DNA of 9,330 nucleotides, from positions 1-9,330 of the forward strand of contig ONNL01000115.1 of NCBI GenBank assembly GCA_900319195.1. The letters run 5' to 3'. A model generated the notes under the pieces. It was not told where the DNA came from, did not search any database, and saw only the letters and a list, made by a program, of their open reading frames with translations. The first letter of the stretch is position 1. Every line of letters begins with the position of its first letter. Positions 5,271-9,330 of this stretch are shown here, piece by piece. Source of the DNA: an uncultured Ruminococcus sp. (GTDB lineage Bacteria > Bacillota > Clostridia > Oscillospirales > Ruminococcaceae). The position numbers were made by a program, and so were the translations under genes.

Positions 5271-7529
5271 ATGGACATTAACAAGACACTTGCACAGGAA
5301 TTCAAGCTCAAACAGGAACAGGTGGACAACACCGTTGCACTTATCGACGACGGCAAGACTATCCCCTTTATCGCCCGTTACCGTAAGGAGCTCACAGGCT
5401 CGCTCGACGACCAGATACTCCGTGAGCTTTTCGACAGGCTCACTTATCTCCGCAACCTTGAAAAGCGCAAGGAGGAGATAACAGCATCTATCACCGAGCA
5501 GGAGAAGATGACTCCCGAGATAGAGCACGCTATCAGCGCGGCAGCTACTCTCGTCGAGGTCGAGGACATATACCGTCCGTTCAAGCCCAAGAGACGTACC
5601 CGTGCAAGCGCTGCCCGTGAAAACGGACTCGAACCGCTCGCGGAGCTCATCATCGCTCAGGACGGCAAGACCGAGCCCGAGACCGAGGCTGCGGCATTTG
5701 TAAACGAGGAAAAGAATGTCCCCAACGTCCAGACTGCTATACAGGGCGCTATGGACATAATCGCGGAGGACATATCCGACGACGCTGAGATGCGCAAGAA
5801 GCTCCGCCAGCTCATAAGGGACAAGGGCACGATAAACTCAAAGGCTGCCGACGAGGAGGCAGAGAGCGTATACACAAACTACTACGACTACTCCGAGCCT
5901 GTTGCTAAGGTGGCGAATCACCGCGTCCTCGCGCTCGACAGAGGCGAGAAGGAGGGCTTCCTCAAGGTCAGCATAGACATCGACGAGGTGAGCGCAAACG
6001 GTCTAATCATCGACAAGTATGTGAAGAACAACTCGGCTTGCGGCGAGCTCGTGAGAGCGGCTGCCGAGGACAGCTACAAGCGCCTTATCTTCCCGTCGAT
6101 AGAGCGTGAGGTGCGCACAGAGCTTACCGAAAAGGCTGACGAATCGGCTATCGAGGTATTTGCAGCGAATCTCCGCCAGATACTCCTCCAGCCGCCGCTC
6201 AAGAACAGCACTATCCTCGGACTCGACCCCGGCTATCGTACAGGCTGCAAGGTCGCAGTTATCGACAATACGGGAAAGGTGCTCGATACGAGCGTCATCT
6301 ACTGCACTCCGGGTCCCAAGACCAACATTGAGGGCTCAAAGCGTATCATAAAAAACTTCATTCAGAAATATAATGTTAATACCATTTCTATCGGAAACGG
6401 CACGGCTTCGCGTGAGACTGAGGCATTCACGGTCGAGCTGCTGAAGGAGATCCCGCAGAAGGTCAGCTACATGGTCGTAAGCGAGGCGGGAGCGTCGGTA
6501 TACTCGGCTTCAAAGCTCGCACAGGACGAGTTCCCCGACTATGACGTAACTCTCAGGAGCGCTGTCTCTATCGCGCGTCGTTTACAGGACCCCCTCGCTG
6601 AGCTTGTAAAGATAGAGCCAAAGGCGATAGGTGTCGGTCAGTATCAGCACGATATGCCGCAGGCAAGAATGAACGAGACTCTCTCGGGAGTTGTCGAGGA
6701 CTGCGTTAACTCCGTAGGTGTTGACCTCAATACAGCCTCGCATTCTTTGCTCTCATACGTTGCAGGCATAAACGCTTCCGTTGCGAAGAACATCGTTACA
6801 TACCGTGAGGAGAACGGAAAATTCACCGACCGCAAGGAGCTTATGAAGGTGCCGAAGCTTGGCAAGAAGGCATTTGAGCAGTGTGCAGGCTTCCTCAGAG
6901 TGCGCGACGGAAGGAATCCGCTCGACAACACTGCCGTTCACCCCGAGAGCTATGAGGCGGCAAAGATGCTCCTTGACGAGTGCGGCTTTACTCTTGCTGA
7001 CGTAGCTGACGGAAAGGCTGAGGACATCAATGAAAAGGCAGGCAAGATCGGCATTGACAATATAAGCAGGACGCTCGGGATAGGTGTCCCCACGCTCACC
7101 GACATCATCGGGGAGCTCAAAAAACCGGGACGTGACCTCCGTGACGAGCTTCCGCCTCCGCTCCTCAGAAGCGGCGACGTAATGGAAATAAAGGACCTCA
7201 AGCCCGGCATGGAGCTTGTGGGCACTGTCCGCAATATCATCGACTTCGGTGTGTTTGTGGACATCGGCGTTCACGAGGACGGACTTGTTCACATCTCGCA
7301 GCTCTGCGACCACTACATCAAGCACCCTCTTGAAGTAGTAAAGGTCGGACAGATAGTGAAGGTGCGCGTGCTCGACGTTGACGTGAAGAGAAACCGTATC
7401 TCACTCACCATGCGCTCGGACGACGCAAAGGATAAGCCGAAAAAGAAGTCGAGACCCGAAAGCCGCAAGCCGAAGGGATTCGACGCTTCTCAGATACACA
7501 ACAGCAGCTTCCGTATCAAGTCTAAGTAA
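5271..7529 (+). CDS. tex: Tex-family S1 RNA-binding transcription accessory protein
   Basis: A 752-residue cytoplasmic nucleic-acid-binding protein, close to the usual Tex length. Domains run as in characterised Tex. The N-terminal helical region contains the typical TIPFIARYRKELTGSLDD (30-47) and VEDIYRPFKPKRRTRA (97-112). A YqgF-like RNase H-fold domain starts at ILGLDPGYRTGCKVAVID (315-332) and includes IGNGTASRETE (374-384). A ComEA-like helix-hairpin-helix region spans about 485-545 (DLNTAS to VAGI and beyond). A C-terminal S1 domain covers about 646-715 (LVGTVRNIIDFGVFVDIG). A basic lysine- and arginine-rich tail follows. Tex proteins act in transcription and RNA metabolism; the exact role here is unknown. 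I chose the ATG at 5271, with GAAAGGA eight bases upstream. The reading frame stays open to 5139, but that would cover the inverted repeat and add 44 residues foreign to the family. Confidence 0.96.
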   Translation: MDINKTLAQEFKLKQEQVDNTVALIDDGKTIPFIARYRKELTGSLDDQILRELFDRLTYLRNLEKRKEEITASITEQEKMTPEIEHAISAAATLVEVEDIYRPFKPKRRTRASAARENGLEPLAELIIAQDGKTEPETEAAAFVNEEKNVPNVQTAIQGAMDIIAEDISDDAEMRKKLRQLIRDKGTINSKAADEEAESVYTNYYDYSEPVAKVANHRVLALDRGEKEGFLKVSIDIDEVSANGLIIDKYVKNNSACGELVRAAAEDSYKRLIFPSIEREVRTELTEKADESAIEVFAANLRQILLQPPLKNSTILGLDPGYRTGCKVAVIDNTGKVLDTSVIYCTPGPKTNIEGSKRIIKNFIQKYNVNTISIGNGTASRETEAFTVELLKEIPQKVSYMVVSEAGASVYSASKLAQDEFPDYDVTLRSAVSIARRLQDPLAELVKIEPKAIGVGQYQHDMPQARMNETLSGVVEDCVNSVGVDLNTASHSLLSYVAGINASVAKNIVTYREENGKFTDRKELMKVPKLGKKAFEQCAGFLRVRDGRNPLDNTAVHPESYEAAKMLLDECGFTLADVADGKAEDINEKAGKIGIDNISRTLGIGVPTLTDIIGELKKPGRDLRDELPPPLLRSGDVMEIKDLKPGMELVGTVRNIIDFGVFVDIGVHEDGLVHISQLCDHYIKHPLEVVKVGQIVKVRVLDVDVKRNRISLTMRSDDAKDKPKKKSRPESRKPKGFDASQIHNSSFRIKSK

Positions 7530-7852
7530 TGTACTATGTGTACATTCTCAGGTGCGAGGGTGACACGCTCTACACAGGGTATACAAACGACGTGGAGAAG
7601 CGCTTTGCCGCACACTCCGACGGCTCAGGAGCAAAGTTCACGCGCTCGCATAAGCCGCAGGGCATTGAGGCTGTATGGAGTACGGCGGATAAGCGCTCCG
7701 CACTGAGCCTTGAATGGCACATAAAGCACCTGTCACGCACACAGAAGCTCCGGCTCATTGCCGATGATTCGCACTTTGCCAAGTTCCTCGGGGATGAGCT
7801 TTCGGAAAAGACCACAAGAACCGAAATACCTTCCGTGAATAAGGAGGAATAA
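7529..7852 (+). CDS. Small GIY-YIG domain protein (UPF0213/YhbQ-YazA type)
   Basis: A 107-residue protein whose first ~80 residues form a minimal GIY-YIG nuclease-fold domain. It has YVYILRC (3-9), LYTGYTND (14-21), the conserved KR (24-25, Arg25) and His29. GSGAKFTR.HKP (32-43) follows, with Glu62 in the position of the metal-binding acid. This pattern is that of stand-alone UPF0213 proteins, some of which cleave or bind structured DNA; the cellular role is poorly defined. The last ~25 residues (FLGDELSEKTTRTE...) extend beyond the usual domain. The start codon overlaps the tex stop as TAATG, and no separate binding site is evident. Translation is therefore probably coupled to tex. The coding end contains the AAGGAGG of the next gene. 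Confidence 0.9.
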   Translation: MYYVYILRCEGDTLYTGYTNDVEKRFAAHSDGSGAKFTRSHKPQGIEAVWSTADKRSALSLEWHIKHLSRTQKLRLIADDSHFAKFLGDELSEKTTRTEIPSVNKEE

Positions 7853-8833
7853 ATGTCGGAAAAGAGAAAGCCTAACTTCCGCGGACTTGCTGTCATTGAG
7901 GCTGTCATCATCTTTGTCCTTGCGGCAGTGCTCGTATGGGAGGAGTTCATAAAGGACGACAGCGGCAGCAAAAGCAGTGACAGCAGGACTGTTGCCGTGA
8001 ACGCGGATATTGACGACGACCCACAGGTGAGGACGAGGGCTGTCATTGAAAAAGAAGAGACATATTATCAGCTCGTCGGCAAGAAGATACTCATGCACAA
8101 CGATACATACGGGGAGATATATCTCCCCGTCTTTGAGGACGTACCCGCAAGCGAGGTCGATACCAATGCTGTTGTCACCCGAAACGGCTATTCGTTCTAT
8201 AAAAAAGGAACTGAGGTCACTTCGCTCACGGGCATTGACGTGTCCGAGCATCAGGGCGATATCGACTGGGAAAAGGTCAGGGCGGCAGGCATAGAGTTTG
8301 CCATGATACGTATCGGCTACCGAAGCTACGGCAAGGGCGAGATAACCTTCGATACCAAGTATAAGGAGAACATCGAGGGAGCAGGCAAGGCCGGTCTCAA
8401 GGTGGGGGTCTACTTCTTCTCGCAGGCTGTCAGCACCGACGAAGCCGCTGAGGAGGCGGACGCTGTCCTCGACGCTATCGAGGGGTACGATATAAGCTAT
8501 CCCGTTGTCTATGACTGGGAGATAATCTACGACGACTCCGCTCGTACCGACGACGTTTCCGTTGAAATGCTCGCGGATAACTGTATCGAATTCTGCGAGA
8601 GAGTGAAGTCGGCAGGCTATTCTCCGATGATATATCAGAATAAGAATACCGCAATGTATAAGCTCGACGTCCAGCGCTTGAAGGACTATGACTTCTGGCT
8701 CGCAGAATACAGCGATAAACCGTCGTATTACTACGATTATAAAATGTGGCAGTATTCCTCAAAGGGTACTGTCCCCGGAGTCAATACCGAGGTTGACCTC
8801 GACCTCTCCTTCACGGACTACTCCGCACAGTAA
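7853..8833 (+). CDS. Membrane-anchored GH25 muramidase (lysozyme-like)
   Basis: A 326-residue protein. An N-terminal hydrophobic helix (about 11-29, after the basic MSEKRKPNFR) should act as an uncleaved anchor or signal. An acidic linker (35-70) and a small unrecognised segment (70-122) follow. The glycoside hydrolase family 25 domain runs from about 126 to the end. It begins LTGIDVSEHQGDIDW, with the active-site Asp129. It continues FAMIRIGYR (149-157) and VGVYFFSQA (184-192), then the YDWE motif (220-223) with catalytic Asp221 and Glu223. FWLAEY (281-286) and MWQYSSKGTVPGV (298-310) are the usual C-terminal signatures. GH25 enzymes cut the N-acetylmuramic acid to N-acetylglucosamine bond of peptidoglycan. 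A single anchored enzyme without wall-binding repeats suits wall turnover rather than phage lysis. The ATG follows the GIY-YIG stop directly, and AAGGAGG (7841-7847) lies inside that gene. Confidence 0.94.
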   Translation: MSEKRKPNFRGLAVIEAVIIFVLAAVLVWEEFIKDDSGSKSSDSRTVAVNADIDDDPQVRTRAVIEKEETYYQLVGKKILMHNDTYGEIYLPVFEDVPASEVDTNAVVTRNGYSFYKKGTEVTSLTGIDVSEHQGDIDWEKVRAAGIEFAMIRIGYRSYGKGEITFDTKYKENIEGAGKAGLKVGVYFFSQAVSTDEAAEEADAVLDAIEGYDISYPVVYDWEIIYDDSARTDDVSVEMLADNCIEFCERVKSAGYSPMIYQNKNTAMYKLDVQRLKDYDFWLAEYSDKPSYYYDYKMWQYSSKGTVPGVNTEVDLDLSFTDYSAQ

Positions 8834-8834
8834 A

Positions 8835-8864
8835 TACATATCATGAAGTTTATATGATTTTTTT
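8835..8864 (+). terminator. Weak terminator candidate after the GH25 gene
   Basis: A short AT-rich hairpin (ATCAT 8840-8844 with ATGAT 8854-8858, or the overlapping CATAT/ATATG) is followed by seven T's to 8864. The stem is weak, but the position directly after the GH25 stop and the T-run fit a rho-independent terminator for the tex cluster. Confidence 0.4.
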
Positions 8865-8927
8865 CGGAGGGAAAGCTTTGTGCCAACAGCACCCCGTACC
8901 CCCTTTCAAAGACTTTAAACTGAAAAT

Positions 8928-8992
8928 TTCCCCATATATAGCGCTCTTAGTCTGTTAAGACGGCATGGAAATGCTGCGCTATATATGGGGAA
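8928..8992. repeat. Hairpin X (17-bp perfect stem)
   Basis: TTCCCCATATATAGCGC (8928-8944) pairs exactly with GCGCTATATATGGGGAA (8976-8992). The 31-base loop holds a smaller TCTTA/TAAGA hairpin and the motif AGTCTGTTAAGACGGCA. The second hairpin of the element is an inverted, diverged copy. Confidence 0.8.
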
Positions 8993-9142
8993 AAATTAGG
9001 CTGACGCCCAGAAGCGAGTAAAGGGAAGGACTTCTCAAAATGCTCCTCTGAAAAAGCATATATAAGCTTTTGTGTGTATTTATTCGTGGATACTCTTTGA
9101 AACAGAGGCTTTTTCTGATTTCTTGTCTGAAGGCTTTGCGTC

Positions 9143-9217
9143 AAATTTTTAAGGGATACAGCGCCCAAAAAAGTGCCGCCTAAAACAGACTGCACGCGCT
9201 ATATCCCTTAAAAATTT
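9143..9217. repeat. Hairpin Y (22-bp stem, one mismatch), inverted relative of hairpin X
   Basis: Bases 9143-9164 pair with 9196-9217 with a single mismatch. Read on the minus strand, the loop carries AGTCTGTTTTAGGCGGCA, matching the loop of the 8928-8992 hairpin. The inner stem TATAGCGC is shared. The outer stem differs in sequence (AAGGGATA against CCCCATATA) while staying paired. Confidence 0.8.
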
Positions 9218-9250
9218 CAAACTAAAGTTTCAGGAAAGGGGTTCGGGGTG

Positions 9251-9330
9251 ACTCCCTGCAGTGCAGGGTGCGGGTGTCCGGTGGACGCCCAACGGAAGTG
9301 CCCTTGGGGTACACCTCTGCGAAGCAGAAG
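9251..9330. repeat. GC-rich hairpin-rich intergenic repeat, cut by the window end
   Basis: Successive short inverted repeats follow one another: CCCTGCA/TGCAGGG (9254-9268), GGGTGTCC/GGACGCCC (9272-9290, one wobble), CCCAA/TTGGG near 9288-9308, and CTGC/GCAG near 9317-9326. The stretch is more GC-rich than its surroundings. Two frames stay open through it, but no start or domain is seen. It resembles a palindromic intergenic repeat continuing beyond the window. Confidence 0.45.

Larger units (their letters stand above)
8890..9250. repeat. Intergenic element with ~115-bp inverted arms and two inverted hairpin copies
   Basis: The outer edges are inverted: CACCCCGTACCCC (8890-8902) answers GGGGTTCGGGGTG (9238-9250). 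Similarity continues inward on both sides. It covers the TTTAAACTGAAAATTT-like stretch, the hairpins at 8928-8992 and 9143-9217, and AAAAATT..TGACGC (8991-9007) against GCGTCAAATTTTT (9138-9150). The middle (9008-9137) has smaller pairings such as CCTCTG (9045-9050) with CAGAGG (9103-9108). A minus-strand reading of 82 codons from GTG 9195 only follows the fold and is not considered a gene. It may be a MITE-like element or a structured RNA; no transposase is present. Confidence 0.65.

Noticed and set aside
8947..9195. 82-codon minus-strand reading inside the right-hand element
   Set aside because: It starts at a GTG within a hairpin loop and runs through both hairpins. Composition and position follow the inverted repeat, and there is no binding site or domain.

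Overview
The window looks like chromosomal DNA of a gut-type clostridial Firmicute, most plausibly Ruminococcus or a near relative (Oscillospiraceae). This is inferred from strong AGGAGG-type ribosome binding sites, TTGNNN-17-TATAAT promoters, the Firmicute style of the PurA, Tex and TraX-family proteins, and intergenic repeats rich in inverted repeats. No rRNA, tRNA or CRISPR array was seen.

Layout. (1) Bases 1-569 hold no intact gene. A perfect 12-bp hairpin (3-34) is followed by a 494-bp element (51-544) with about 100-bp imperfect terminal inverted repeats. Inside it is the wreck of a large serine recombinase, with zinc-ribbon and C-terminal remnants in two reading frames. Each arm carries an inward-facing terminator-like hairpin. 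(2) On the minus strand, purA (adenylosuccinate synthetase, 1744-3018) is followed after 37 bp by a 378-residue membrane protein whose cytoplasmic N-terminus is built of proline-rich repeats (570-1706). A consensus promoter lies upstream of purA, and the right arm of the element probably ends the transcript. (3) A 376-bp gap separates purA from a divergent plus-strand pair with its own consensus promoter: a TraX-family membrane protein (3395-4120) and an alpha/beta hydrolase of the monoacylglycerol-lipase type (4136-5089). (4) A roughly 135-bp inverted repeat (5118-5250) precedes a tight plus-strand cluster: tex (5271-7529), a small GIY-YIG domain protein overlapping it by one base, and a membrane-anchored GH25 muramidase that starts directly after the GIY-YIG stop. 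(5) Bases 8834-9330 hold a weak terminator, a second long inverted-repeat element (8890-9250) containing two inverted, base-pair-compensated copies of one hairpin, and a GC-rich hairpin-rich tail running off the window.

The genes are mostly housekeeping or cell-envelope functions: purine synthesis, RNA-associated Tex, wall hydrolysis, and membrane acyl or lipid chemistry by family analogy. No complete new defence or mobile system is evident. The least explained parts are the three non-coding inverted-repeat elements. Two of them share a C4-G-[A/T]-A-C3-4 core in their arms, and one shows covariation expected of a selected fold.
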